This document shows, one piece after another, positions 35,940-47,899 of a stretch of 64,000 nucleotides of DNA. The translations under genes were made by a program, and so were the position numbers. Within the stretch, counting starts at the first letter, position 1, and every line of letters starts with the position of its first letter. Origin of the DNA: Marsupella aquatica (Eukaryota > Marchantiophyta); the NCBI GenBank assembly GCA_973895155.1, contig OZ316891.1, positions 7,688,001 through 7,752,000 on the forward strand. The letters are read 5' to 3'. Under the pieces are notes generated by a model that had not been told where the DNA came from, made no database searches, and worked only from the letters and a program-made list of their open reading frames with translations.

Positions 35940-37371
35940 ATATATAAAATATCATCACTGGGGTGATCCTCATTTGCTTGAAGTTTAAAAATACACGAGC
36001 CTGAAATCAATGCCTATTCTTGAATGTTAATAGGAATGATGACAAAAATAGATATGTATGATCATCATTTTGACATACATAATATTTCATTATTCTTTCC
36101 ATTAACATAAATTAGTGGGGTCTAGAGTCACCCTAAGTCATGGTCTAGGGGCTTCACTTTAGAAGTCTAGACCCCAACCCTAGCTTCTCATGGCCATTAG
36201 TTCTATAGATTTCCAACTTTGAAAGTATTCTAAGATAAAATTGGGTCTATGGGGTTGCCAATCACATCGTGGGGTTATCCATATGTTTGGCTCTTGTCCT
36301 TAGGACTTCAGCCTCCATATGGAGCGCACTTCACACATTTGGTCTGTAATTTTCAAGGCTTGGCACAAGAATGAACTATACAGCTGGTGTGCATATCAGA
36401 TAATGCAAGCAGAAATGAGTAAAGAAAGTGCCCAAGGGTAGATAGCAGTTTGTGAAAAACAAAAAAATATTTTTGAGTGTACAGGATTGAGTGTTGGAGA
36501 TGTCCAGCAAGTCCCCAACTTTTGCCACTACAGAGCTTGCACTTCGAAAATCACACAAAACAATTTTCAGCTCAAAAAAGGATTGATAAGTCAAACAATA
36601 AAATGTTCAGTTTTATAAAACATTTAGCACTCTGTAGATTTTGTGGCTCCCATGAGTGCAAATAAAAACTATATTTGCAGGTCAATAGGAAGTATGGAAT
36701 TAATCACTAAAACCAAGTGGCAAGCTCGGATGTAGAGCAGATGTGTCTGTTTAACTGTTGCTGGGTTATTGCATTTTAATAATTTTGGATGGCCACTGTA
36801 GGAAGGAGCCTAGTCAAGTAGTAACTTGCTAGTCTTGAGGATGCACGAGAGGCCAGTTAGGTTGTAAATTGATCTTTGGTGTGCATCAAGTAGCAACTTG
36901 TTAGTCTTTGATGATGCACGAGAGGCCAGTTAAGTTGTACATTGATTTTTGGTGTCCATCAAGTACACAAGAGGCCCAGGTAAAAGTACTTATTGGGGCA
37001 GAATCAACAGGATGCCAGTGAAGAGGACAACTTACTTTGGCCTTTTAAAGAGTGCATCTCTATGTCACACGGTCTATTTTTCATTCAGTAGCTCATGTGT
37101 GCTCAGCAGCCTCAGTGGCAGAGTCTCTGGTTAGGCCTGTCACCGCAGCTGCCCAGCACATTTCCTGAGACTCTATGGAGCAGGAAAAAAAGCTGCTCTG
37201 TATGGTAGTAGTGGACAATGAGCAGGAAGAGAAAAAGAAAAGCTGATTCGATTAGAGCAGCAACGTAAGAGAGAGAGAGAGAGTAAAAGAAAGAGAATAA
37301 TACAGTAGTACTTCGTTGCTTGGGAAGGGGTTTTAGCCGTTAATAAATGAGTAAGAAGATCGTGACGGTGA
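35940..37371. other. Intergenic with a ~71-bp repeat
   Basis: A unit beginning catcaagtag.aacttg.tagtct and containing gatgcacgagaggccagtta occurs at about 36,813-36,883 and 36,884-36,954, with a partial third copy to about 36,980. A short (ga)n tract lies at 37,271-37,285. No gene is seen. Confidence 0.6.
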
Positions 37372-37391
37372 GGGGGGGGGGGGGGGGGGGG
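37372..37391 (+). repeat. Run of 20 consecutive G
   Basis: A homopolymer of 20 guanines is flanked on both sides by copies of ttttagccgtt (37,330 and 37,392). It lies about 1.5 kb upstream of the LRR start codon, near the likely promoter or 5' leader. Confidence 0.95.
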
Positions 37392-38817
37392 TTTAGCCGT
37401 TGGTACTGGTACCTGGCGGGGGATGGAGCCGTTGACAGCCCATCGCGCAGCCGAAGACTTTTTGGGGTATGGGGTTATGGACCTGCGCGTGCTGATGATT
37501 CTGCTGTTGAAAGAGTGCCGACTGATGATGATGTGGGGAGCAAAGTGATGAGAGAGAGAAGACTGGAGAGCATCATTATTTGGGCCCCCCGGGTATCGGG
37601 GATCGCGTTTTTGCGAGTTGTGACTGACGGACTGACTGGGTTTTGTGAAAAGAAAAAATTCCTTCCGTTCGTCGGGGGCTGATCTGATCTGATGATGAGA
37701 CGTTCTGTCTGGCAGGCGAATGGGAAAATCGCTGTCTGTGCTGTGCTCTCGGTCGTAGGCTTCTCCTTTGGTTTGTCAGGGCACGTGATCGGGTCGGTTG
37801 TAGTCTCGCTGTTGTTCATTGCAGCGTAGGTGGCGAGGAATTTGATGGCCGGGCGGAGGGCGAGAATTGTGTGCCGCTGTTGTGTTCAGTGTGGAGCTTT
37901 GAAGGCGGCCTGAATCTGACCTCCTCCCCACGTTGTTGATCGATCTTGTCGCTGACATTTTGTTGATGGGTCTCGTTGATTTTTGATGGAAACCAATTTG
38001 CGGCGTGTCATTCCAATTGCTGTCGCTTTCTCTCTCTCTCTTCTACAGTTTCAATTGGCCTGCTGCATTGTTGGCAAACACTGCATTGAGCTTGAGAGTT
38101 CGCCGTAGTTGCTACTGACTGACAAATGGTGAGCAGGAGGGATCATCCCGTGCCGAAAAAGCCTCAGCGGGAGGACCACAGACTTTCACTTCTTCGGCCC
38201 TGTTTTGGGTCATTCAATTGGACTCTAATTCTCGATACTTTAATTCTTTCTCGTCTCTCTTGCATTCGGCGATTGAATTTTGCTTTCTTGTGTAACCTTG
38301 TCGACGTGCCATTTGATTCGTTACGTGTTGAATGGTTTCTCATTCGCACTTGTCCTATTTCTTTGTTCGCCGCATTGAACAGATACTGTTTCGTCTCGGG
38401 GCAGGGAGCTCTCTTTCTTCGGAAACGAGCTGGACATTTGAGGTATGCAACACCTTGACTGGAATTGGTTTTTTCGCCTTCATCATTCGTCACTTGCCTT
38501 CGATCTCGTTTTCCCTGACATCTACATCTCAGGATGTATTTCCAGCAACGAGGAGAATCTACGCCATCGGAGACTTATTTTGGGTTCCATGTCACGTCTC
38601 ATGTCGTTCGGTTCACTTCTCGAAGTCGCAGGATGATCTTTCCGACAACTAACCACTCTTTCGGCATGATGTCGTTGTTTTTAGCAGGGAAGGAGGGGAA
38701 TTTAGTGGACACCGTTGTCATTCAAGTGAACTGAGCTGAAAGGCACTTACTGATGGCTGTGTGTTGAGTTTTCCGGCAAGTTCAATGTAGTGCTGCTCTC
38801 GGCTCTCCATGCTGTTT

Positions 38818-38859
38818 GTCCACCGCATGAATGACATTGTCCACCGCATGAATGACATT
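38818..38859 (+). repeat. 21-bp tandem repeat, two perfect copies
   Basis: gtccaccgcatgaatgacatt occurs twice head to tail. It is in frame with and upstream of the LRR start, so an upstream ATG at 38,809 would encode HRMNDIV twice. The downstream ATG at 38,938 is preferred because it places a signal peptide near the N terminus. Confidence 0.95.
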
Positions 38860-38937
38860 GTCACCCAAATTTGCAGTCTCCGCGATTTGTGGAAGAAGAG
38901 CAAGTCACATTTCGTTCCGCGGGATTGCGTTGTCTCC

Positions 38938-40203
38938 ATGACGCTACATCATCATTGCGCCAGAGGCCCAGGAGGAGGAGGAGCGTCCACAACGTCAATA
39001 CTGTCGCTGTTCATTTGTACAGTTCTTCTTGCGACTTCAATACCGCTTTCCCAGCAGCAGCAACAGCTCGATTGGGTCGATTTAGAAGCTCTCACGCAAA
39101 TCCATTCCGACTTGCAGGACCTCCCTGGCTCCAATTTTTTCACTTCGTGGGACTTCTCACAGGATCCCTGCGGTACTTTCGAGGGGGTGCAATGCTACCC
39201 GGTGAACGGCAACTTTCGCGTGGCCGTGCTCAATCTTGGGACATCTTCCGGCGGATCGCCGGGCTTGACGGGCTCTCTCTCTCCCTATGTTGGAAACTTG
39301 ACAGCTCTAATGCAGCTTTCTCTAGTCCCAGGCTCAGTTGGTGGCTCCATTCCCTCAACTATAAGCTCCCTCTACAACCTCCGCTTTCTCGGCCTCTCCC
39401 AAAACCACTTGACAGGGAAAATTCCATCATCATTCGCCAACCTCATCAAGTTGCAGAGCCTCATCCTCGATGGAAACTATCTTTCTGGCAGCATTCCTAG
39501 CGCACTTGGGAACCTCCCCTCGCTGAACACTCTCTCTATTGCCAACAATCAATTTTCTGGCAAGATCCCTCATTTCAGTTCTGCTGGTGCTCTGCAACGG
39601 ATGGACTTGTCCATCAATCAGCTAGTTGGAAGGATACCGACCCTCCCTGGTGGACTGAACTTCCTTCATCTGGCCGACAATAAACTCGATGGGGATTTGT
39701 CTGTCATTTCAGGTCTCAGTAATCTGAATTATCTCGATCTGAGTTCCAACCAGCTGTATGGTGAGATCCCCTACCAAGTGTTCTCGTTTCCCCTACAGTA
39801 TCTGTTGCTTGACCAAAACCACCTGTCGGGAAAGCTTAGGATACCCAAGCAGAGCAGCATCCAGATGATGGACCTCAGCTACAACAACTTCACAGGTGTA
39901 GTGCCTGACACTCTAGGAGGTGTGAAGGACCTGTACCTGAACGACAACCGCTTCAGTGGGATGGTCCCTCCTATCTTCACGTCTAATCTGCAAAGTGGCG
40001 TGATCGAGAATCTGCATCTGCAGCATAACTATTTGATTGGATTGACAAACCTCCTAGCAGGAATGAGCCTGCCCTCGCAGGTAACACTTTGCTTTCAATA
40101 CAACTGTGGCCTATCACCCCCACAATCGTTATGCCCATCCGACAATGAAGCCCAGCAAACTAGACCTTTGAACGAGTGCTTGGATTCTCGGAATTGGACT
40201 TGA
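38938..40203 (+). CDS. Secreted leucine-rich-repeat protein without kinase domain
   Basis: An intronless frame of 421 residues. A hydrophobic segment (SILSLFICTVLLATSIPLS, about 20-38) reads as a signal peptide. An N-terminal cap with the Cys pair DPCGTFEGVQC (about 77-86) follows. About eleven plant-type extracellular LRRs then run with the LxxLxLxxNxLxGxIP pattern (for example LRFLGLSQNHLTGKIP and LQSLILDGNYLSGSIP). The protein ends with a C-terminal Cys cluster (CFQYNCGLSPPQSLC and a final C) and stops without a transmembrane helix or kinase. It is probably an apoplastic or wall-associated LRR protein, possibly partnering a receptor kinase; its ligand is unknown. An in-frame ATG at 38,809 would add 43 residues and bury the signal peptide, so it is not preferred. 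The leader from about 37,400 contains several small upstream frames. Confidence 0.88.
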   Translation: MTLHHHCARGPGGGGASTTSILSLFICTVLLATSIPLSQQQQQLDWVDLEALTQIHSDLQDLPGSNFFTSWDFSQDPCGTFEGVQCYPVNGNFRVAVLNLGTSSGGSPGLTGSLSPYVGNLTALMQLSLVPGSVGGSIPSTISSLYNLRFLGLSQNHLTGKIPSSFANLIKLQSLILDGNYLSGSIPSALGNLPSLNTLSIANNQFSGKIPHFSSAGALQRMDLSINQLVGRIPTLPGGLNFLHLADNKLDGDLSVISGLSNLNYLDLSSNQLYGEIPYQVFSFPLQYLLLDQNHLSGKLRIPKQSSIQMMDLSYNNFTGVVPDTLGGVKDLYLNDNRFSGMVPPIFTSNLQSGVIENLHLQHNYLIGLTNLLAGMSLPSQVTLCFQYNCGLSPPQSLCPSDNEAQQTRPLNECLDSRNWT

Positions 40204-41420
40204 AGAAAGTACGGGAACCTTTCAAATTGATTGATGAAGCACATTTTCTTGTTAGAAGGTTATGGTAGCGAACAAGGAGGGGGTAGGAGGATCTGGCAGT
40301 CTTGTAGCAGTCTGTTAGGCTCATTGAAATTGATATAAGTCTTCATATTGCTGACTTTGTATAGTAGAACTAAAGTCCTTAGACAAATATATATATGGAC
40401 AATTGTCCAAGAATTACTGAGTAAATCATGATGCCGAAATGTAGTGTCAAACTGGAAGTTTAGTTTAGTTATAGTCTCTGAGGAGAACCGGACGATAGTT
40501 AAGTATTGAAGTATCTATCAGTCGACTGTGTATAGTAGAGTATATCATTGGTGAACTATGGACCATTGTCCAAGAATTAGTGTAACATCATCATATCCGA
40601 AATACAAGCTCATAAATCTGCAGCACCTCACCCATTTCCCGAGTAAACTCGAGGTGAAGGACTTCAGAATAACAATTGTTGGCCACTTGGCCTTCGGCAT
40701 TCAGATTACCGAAATCCTCTTCATTCCATGTACTCTTCTTGCCTTGGAGTTCAGAATCGTACAGTCTATCCAATGGTCGTGTTCTCTAGCCAGACGTACT
40801 GGCTTGCTTTGTTTTGTTTTGTTTTGTTTTTCTTTGGGTTTCTTTGCTTGGCTGGACCCCCTTTGGCATTTCCTGGACTTAACAGTCCAGCAAGATGCCA
40901 TGAAGACGAAGACTTAACAGGACCCATGTGACTGCCCCCATCTTGCCCAGGTCTGCCCAGGTCTTGGTGACATCTTACTGCCCAGGGCCTGGTTAAGTTC
41001 TTGCCCAGGTCTTGATGGTATCTAGGGTCTGGTTAAGTCCAGGAGATCCAGAGGGGATGCCAGAGGGGATGCCAGAGGGGTCCTGTTAAAGGGGTCCTGT
41101 TAAGTCTTTCTTGTGTAAACGTGAAAGCTGGAGTTCCCAATCAAAACAGTTCAGAAAATTTAATGTCTTAGCAACTCTCCGCAGTGTACAACCTCACCGG
41201 GTAGTTATTTATACACCCGGATCAGAATTTTAACTTATCACCCTCTAATTTTATTTCATATGCTGACATCCATGGTCAGTCACCCCTGTGATTTTATTTT
41301 ATATATAGCTAAACACGATTAGCAAAAAGAAATATTTTTTCTTGTTGAAAAACTCAATCCATGGAATTCCTAAAAGGGAGAAAGATAATTAATTTGAGTA
41401 CCTTTAGTTATGTCAGCTTG

Positions 41421-41690
41421 TTTTATTGAATTATTTAGAGTCATGAAGAGTTGGACATTGGAATAGATAGATGAGATGACAAATATTAAATAAAATATTC
41501 TAAATTGAAAGAACTTTAAAAATAGTTAGGACAATTTCATTGAAGATAAATAGGTTTTATTGAACTATTTTTAGTCATGAAGAGTTGTACATTAGAATAA
41601 ATAGATGATATGACAAATATTAGACGAAGTATTCTAAATTGAACTGAATTTTAAAGATACTTAGAACAATTTCATTGAAGACAAATAGGA
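41421..41690. repeat. Two-copy tandem duplication, ~134 bp
   Basis: Units start at ttttattgaa.tattt (41,421 and 41,555) and share agtcatgaagagttg.acatt and attctaaattgaa blocks. Divergence is about 15%. Confidence 0.85.
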
Positions 41691-41856
41691 GTTCATTCAT
41701 GATAATGCCCAGAGTAATCTCCATGCAAAATGTTTCCCTGGTACATTTATGTCTTTATTTACATGTAACATTCCATAGTTTATGCAATATATTACTTTGT
41801 CACTAGTGTAGTTGAAAGATTTAGAGTAACTTGGTATTCCTCTACCCATAGTAGCT

Positions 41857-42046
41857 ATGGTATTTTTTACCTTTACTTGTCATTTCTCTATCCATAATAG
41901 TCAAAGTGTTTCTTAAGTTACCTTGGGTAAATGTTAGAGTAAGTGAAGAGTTATGGTATTTTTTACCTTTACTTGTCATTTCTCTATCCATAATAGTCAA
42001 AGTGTTTCTTAAGTTACCTTGGGTAAATGTTAGAGTAAGTGAAGAG
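41857..42046. repeat. Perfect 95-bp tandem duplication
   Basis: The two units (41,857-41,951 and 41,952-42,046), each starting tatggtattttttaccttta, appear identical by eye over their full length. Confidence 0.95.
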
Positions 42047-43246
42047 TTTATTTATGCCTGTCATTATTTCAAAAATATGTAAATTAAATAGAAATTTTGA
42101 AAAGATTATCAAAAGACATTGATATATCAATCACAAACCTAAACTTATAATTTTCTTTTACCTCTAATTTACCTTTTTCTTTGCTTACTTGAAATGTTTC
42201 TTTTTTAATTTTCTCTTCTTTTTACACAAGGCCTTAACTATTTTTGTTTGCCTTGACTCAAACACTAATAGTCAGATTTAGCATCTTTTTCCTTCCCTCC
42301 TCAAGGAGCCTAAACTAAACCCTGTAAGAGTAGCGATTTATATGCCCTTGTCATTGCCACTGACCACTTTGCTAAAAGCGAGTATTACCAGCAATTTTCA
42401 GTCTCACTAAATAACTGTTCTCTTCCAAGGTGAAAGATATTCGACTTCTATATAGGTTTTTTCTCTTTTCTTTTCATTGAGTGCCAGTCGCACTAAATAA
42501 CAGTTTCTCTTCCAAAGGTAAAACATTTTTAGACTTCTAAACAGGTTTTTTTCTTTTCTTTTCTTTTCTTTTCTTTTCTTTGAGTTTCTTTGAGTGACTA
42601 AATCACGAGGCAAACGCGTATCATTCAAAAGGAAAGTACTGTAGCTTACTTTCACTCCGAAGCAATAAATGGACATCAAAAGAATTTCCTACAAACCAAG
42701 TGTATGAGGGGGGTCCACATACAAGGACCAGCACTGCCCAAATGCCGTCGACTAGGCTATATAGACCAACCGTTGTCGGTACTCTAAGCACCTAGCCTGA
42801 GAGTTCGAGTCCATGACCCAGCGAACTCGAGACTTTCATCTTTCAGTGGAGCGAAACTTTTCGTGCAATTCTGCTACTTTTGCTGGACAAATGCTTCAAG
42901 AGGCTGCTTCAGGTAAATAAATAATCGGCTAATCCAAGATTGACCTCCTTATTGAATCCTTACAATAGTAGACCAGGGGACTGTGAGCCGCAGTGGCATT
43001 GATACACTGGAAATGATGCATAAAACACCTAGGCTAGGCGCAGGTGTGCAGGAACACACCACCCTCATAGAATCTACAGAAAGATTTACAGAAAGTGCTT
43101 ACAAACACGCTTGTAACTATTTGTCTTCAAAGGTCTACTAATTGTGATGTAGTTCTTTGCCTCTGTTTTGGAGTCATCGCGAAATGTTTACCTAAGTTGA
43201 CATTCTAAACAATATGCCCCCGCATGCTATTGATATTTCGCATGAA

Positions 43247-46200
43247 TCAATAATAAACCCCATCCACATGCATGTGGGAAGTCATGTTCAAGCACTGTAG
43301 CAATGGTTCCCCCCTTGTGTTGACAGTGAACACAGTAATGCCACCGTTGTTAATATCCATGGCTCTGAACCTGTTTCAAAGTACAGCCACAAACATATCA
43401 TTTCTTTGCACTACATGTTCTCTACCAACAGCCCGCCTCCTGTCAAATACAGAGTATCACGACCACAATTGCTTAAACAACTCTAAGTGTACAAAGTCTG
43501 GAAACAAAGTACACCAGCCAAACACGACGAAGGTTAGTGCCAAAAGAGAAGCAAATACCTGTCAGGTCCCATGCCTAAAGCTGTACACATCAGGGCTCGC
43601 AATATAGACTTATGAGTGATGACCAAGACAAGTTCTCCCTTCACAGACCAAATATCAACGCATTGACTATTAGAGGCCAAGTGGAGCCAAGTGCACACAT
43701 AAGATCCGCAGCATATTATCAAAATTACCAGCATATTTATTGTCCGTTTCGAATCTTGCAGTCTCCAGAAACTAGAAAGCTTACAAGTGCACACAATTCG
43801 ACCACATATATCAAAGCCATTATCTTAAAGCACAAATCAATCATTGTGAGCAATACCAGGCTGAATCTTTTTACAGGCTTCCAGGATGTCTAGTAGTCGT
43901 ATGTTACTGTAGACTACAACACCTGTTGGTGAATCTTATCCCTGATCTTGCTTCAAAATGACAGCAGCCCAGCCAATTGTCTGCAAATGCAAATTTACCT
44001 CGGCTGACAAGATTTCTTGCCACGCATGTTTGGCCTGTGCCCAAAGATTTACAACGGGATACACTCCATTGACTTGAAAGTTGACTGGATCTTCCCTCCA
44101 TGTTCGATAGATTTCCGGAAACTGCTCTTTTGCGTCGACTGTCATAAGTTTTCGGAACCAATTTCATGACTTAGAGATATGTAAGAGAACGAGTAAATCA
44201 CAAATTATGGCAAGGACATTCCCGACTGACGTGGACATTTCGACAAGTCATTCCTGAACCTTCGAAGTGCTCTATTTGAACAGTTTTCCTAGGTTACAAA
44301 TTCTCTTCGAAATTGTGCTTTCCTGTCATAATATCAGTGTACTTGTAAGGAATACTTCAAGTTAATTTGACCAATTTTAGCTAATCTTGGCAGTAAAACA
44401 ACATTGACCTCTCTATTGAGAAATTGTTACTTATCGACTGAGATATCAAAGAAACCAACCCTCAGGAGGGTTAGCAGAGCTGTCAGCTTGCCTATGCAAA
44501 ACTTTGTCTAATCTTGCCTACTACTCTTCTCTGGGTCTTGAGGCATTCATCGTTAGACAACATGAATCTATTGGAAAGCTCTGTTAGCTCAACACGGGAT
44601 CGATTAATCACCCTTGGGATTGTCCACAACAAGATCTATCTAGGGAAGAGAGCAATTGCAAGAAAAGAACGCTACAGAACCATGATGGAGATATAGATCA
44701 GAAACTATCACGTAGTGGCACCAAGCAAGTCACACAAGGAGAAAAGAAGAATTCAGATAAACTTCATTCAGTTTTATTAGATGCAAGTGATGTTTTAAGC
44801 CCATCCTTCTCTTTTGCGAGATCAATCAGTACAGCTTACCATTACGCATGCCTTCCAAGAAGAGTAGGTTGGCTTCCTTCAGCGAGTCCAAAAACACAAG
44901 GGGCTCTTCCCTTCCACTCCACATTACCTCAGCGGTCGTCTTCAGAAATCAAATGAGAAGTCAGTCCATACTACAACAGATGCAAGCCAAATTGGAAACA
45001 CATTTGACCAGCTACGCAAAGCCAGCAGACAGACACACCTGAGATTTCATTCTACGTCCGGAGTTGAAAGTCAAACTTGGTCACATAAAATATATACATG
45101 TTGGTATTTGATAAAGCTCCGTTGTCAAGGCACTCACTTTGGCGCGAGAAATGGGGCTGGCAAAGCATAAGTCAAATTTGAGGTTTGTTAGGGCCTGCTT
45201 GCATCTCAGGGCCTGTGCAATGCCCTCCTCTGACAGTGCCGAAAGATCTGAACTCCCCTGAAATGAACAGAACTAAACGTCATATGGGTCTCCAAAAGAT
45301 GTAGGTAAGTGAATGTTATGCTGTAGCAAGACAGTATAGAGGTCCCAGATGCGCAGAGAAGCAAGAGTGTTACCCACATATCGTTGGATTATAGTGGGAG
45401 GGAGAAAAATCCAAGATAAACTATTTGTGTATGTGTTAGTTATGGTAGGCCTAGCTTATAGCTAAACTTGACAGCACTAGATTTGATTGCTGTAGAGTAT
45501 GGTTCCGTTACTAGCAGGTCTAAATTTGGAGACAGCCCTGCCACAATTCTATTACTGTAGTATCTGTGAAGATAAAGTCTCCTCATTCCAGAACTAAAAC
45601 CACACTAGATAGTGACCATAAAGGTCTCCACGCTACAGAACTAAAACTACACTGGACAGTGACACAGTAGACAACTACATCACTAAGTAAATGTACGTTA
45701 AAGAAAACCCTCAGCACTGTTTGCTTTAACGTCCAGTCAAATGAACTGAGACAGCTAAATTGCGTGACAACCCACGAAAGTTGGATCAGTGAAGAGAGAG
45801 AATGGAATCTAGAGGCAGAACAGCGTTTCGACGTCATCTTGTATAGGGACAAGAAGGCAATTTCAATGTATCCAATGAAGGCAATTCCCCAAACGAAATA
45901 CAACCATTGGGGTCAGAACAGAAATGACAGGAAATCACAGATGGCATCTCACTGACCTGAATACGACCTTCTGCATTCCATTCGCTGAGGCCATGTCTAA
46001 CAAGAACAATTTTCTTTGTCAATACCAGAGGCCTACTGCTAAGAGGCACTGTTGCACCACGGAAATCAAAAGCGCCACCCGTTATGGGCTGACGATCCAG
46101 GACTAATGTCGATGTCAATGCAGCTTCATATCCGTTGATCGTAGTGTGCCGGTCAGTGGCCCCTGCAACGTCACAAATCTATTGTTATGACTGAGGAAAG

Positions 46201-47899
46201 CAAAATTCAAATCTAAGTTCCAAAACTCAAAGCTGTAGCCATGAAGGATGAAGAACGTGCTGGTGGGTAACAAGTGTCTACTATTATAAAGTGGAAGTCA
46301 AGCACCACAAATGAATGATGTCATTCCACACCTGAAGTGTCCTCTCTGGTCACAGCTGCTTCCCCAACGTTCGCCTCGACCGCTTCCCTGCACAATCGCA
46401 ACTCTTCCTGTATGAAATTCCAAGACCAGCAGAAAGATCGAAGCATGCACCCCTGAAACACAGCAGATGCTGATGCCAGCCGAAAGAAAATGACCTCTGA
46501 CAGACAGTCGGTCATTGAAGTACATTGATTGAATGATTGCAAACGACTTAAGTCAGATAAAGACCATTGCAGCGCCAGACGAAAAAATTTCAAATTAGTC
46601 CAGACAATTAGCCTGTCCTCTGGCATCTGACCGAAACCTAGGAATTTTTCAGTAATATGGCCAGCAGAACGGCACAATAATGCAAAATGCTTGTCAGCTC
46701 TAAGGTTCCATTACTGATGGAAAGGCGAAGATGACAAGTACCTGGCACATACATTCCCTCGTTCAACTTTTCCCAGGTTCCCAAAGATGGAGCCCTGCAA
46801 GACATCCAATTGTCAATTATTTATCTTAACTTTGGTCACTGTAGCCCGCCGTAGCAACTTGGCCTTCAGGACTGCGAAGAGTCCCCAACACTGCGTACAT
46901 TAGGTTGAAAAAGCTTGATCACGTATACGGTAACGACATGCCCCCAGTCTGAGACCTTTGTCTGGTCATGACAAACTACATACTCAACTATCCACTTTAA
47001 AGCGAGTATAGAGGCTTGTTTGTAGATCCAACACCCCACCAATTTAGCCTCAGGCCAGTGGTAGGAACGAAGGAAACTTAATGAGAGGAATTTCAAAATT
47101 CAGATACCAGAATCGCACAGAGGCTGCAATCCGAGGGACGGGGAAAGCACCATCACAAGAGAAGGATTAACTTGCAAGCTACTAATACTACCTACAGAGC
47201 ATCTACAGTAAGATGTTGGAACGAAGTTTCAGTCCATTATGAGCATCCATAGTGAGCAGCTCTCTCTACACCACAATTGAAATTCGATTTTGCAGGAATT
47301 TTGTTCCACTAATGTAGAAATTCAAGCAACAGAGGCCATAGTAAACAGCCCGGAATGTATGTATTGTGCCGACACAGCACCTTCGCGTTGTGGTATTCGG
47401 GATGCTGGGGAGCGGCGGCGACTTTGCAAGACTGCATTTTCCTCGGAGTCTCAGGAAACGCCCCCGACCTTGGAGCCGCTTGACAAACCACGCTGTCTGA
47501 GGGCCGTGATCCGCAGCCGTGAACGCCCCATATCGAAGAATTCGCATCATGCTTCAGCTCCCAATTTGGAAACGACGATCCTGCAACGCTCCCGTGCTCG
47601 GCAGCAGCAGCCCCGGCAGCTGTCTGTAGGATTCTACTTTTGCTGTGCTGGTAAGTAACAGAAGACGAAGAAGAAGAAGAAGAAGAAGAAGAAGAAGAAG
47701 AAGAAGCACCAGAAGAAGAACAGAGGAGGCCGAAAGGAAATCGCTGCTGCTGGCACCCACAACGTCTAGAAGGGTGAAGCAACAGAGCCGAACGGAATGT
47801 GGAACCTTTACCACTACCACTACCACTACCACTGCTTTGGGCAGTGGCAGCAGACGGCCAAACGGCGCTCGAATTCAGCCCAACAACCATGGCATCCAT
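43247..47899 (-). CDS. Plastid histidine phosphatase, 2-carboxy-D-arabinitol-1-phosphatase-like
   Basis: Nine in-phase exons on the minus strand: 47,899-47,469, 46,794-46,742, 46,469-46,332, 46,162-45,957, 45,257-45,138, 44,939-44,840, 44,138-43,999, 43,638-43,559 and 43,370-43,247, giving 463 residues. The first about 140 residues are Ser/Ala/Arg-rich and contain Ser-Gly repeats and a polyserine tract, consistent with a chloroplast transit peptide. The phosphoglycerate-mutase-like domain starts with KKIVLVRHGLSEWNAEGRIQG (phospho-acceptor His about 264), then SEEGIAQA and CFASPISRAKTTAEVMW, and has the second catalytic His in VLVITHKSILRAL (about 405). The C terminus reads INNGGITVFTVN. Family members dephosphorylate the Rubisco inhibitor 2-carboxy-D-arabinitol 1-phosphate or related sugar phosphates; the exact substrate is inferred. 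A longer exon 1 (donor at 47,381) is possible but breaks the phase of exon 2. Confidence 0.88.
47667..47706 (-). repeat. (GAA)n trinucleotide repeat encoding polyserine
   Basis: About 13 GAA units on the plus strand, read as TCT/TTC-phase triplets on the minus strand, encode a run of about 15 Ser in the transit region of the phosphatase. A second (CCACTA)n tract at about 47,808-47,831 encodes Ser-Gly repeats. Confidence 0.95.

Larger units (their letters stand above)
40204..43246. other. AT-rich intergenic DNA with tandem duplications
   Basis: No gene is seen. Direct repeats include gaccattgtccaagaatta-like blocks at about 40,396 and 40,560, and short repeats of gcccaggtcttg and gccagagggg at 40,945-41,100. 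Further repeats at 41,421-41,690 and 41,857-42,046 are listed separately. At about 42,410-42,600 an ~85-bp unit ending in a (ttttc)n tract is duplicated. Confidence 0.5.

Noticed and set aside
37347-37682. 111-codon frame with a Gly run upstream of the LRR gene
   Set aside because: The Gly codons come only from the 20-G homopolymer, and the rest shows no protein-like features.
42745-42830. tRNA-like stretch with gagttcgagtcc resembling a T-loop
   Set aside because: No matching acceptor stem, D-arm or anticodon stem could be formed; at most a remote tRNA-derived SINE relic.
47381-47468. Longer phosphatase exon 1 using the donor at 47,381
   Set aside because: It would put exon 2 in a frame that fails to connect with exon 3 and the RHG exon; the donor at 47,469 restores phase throughout.
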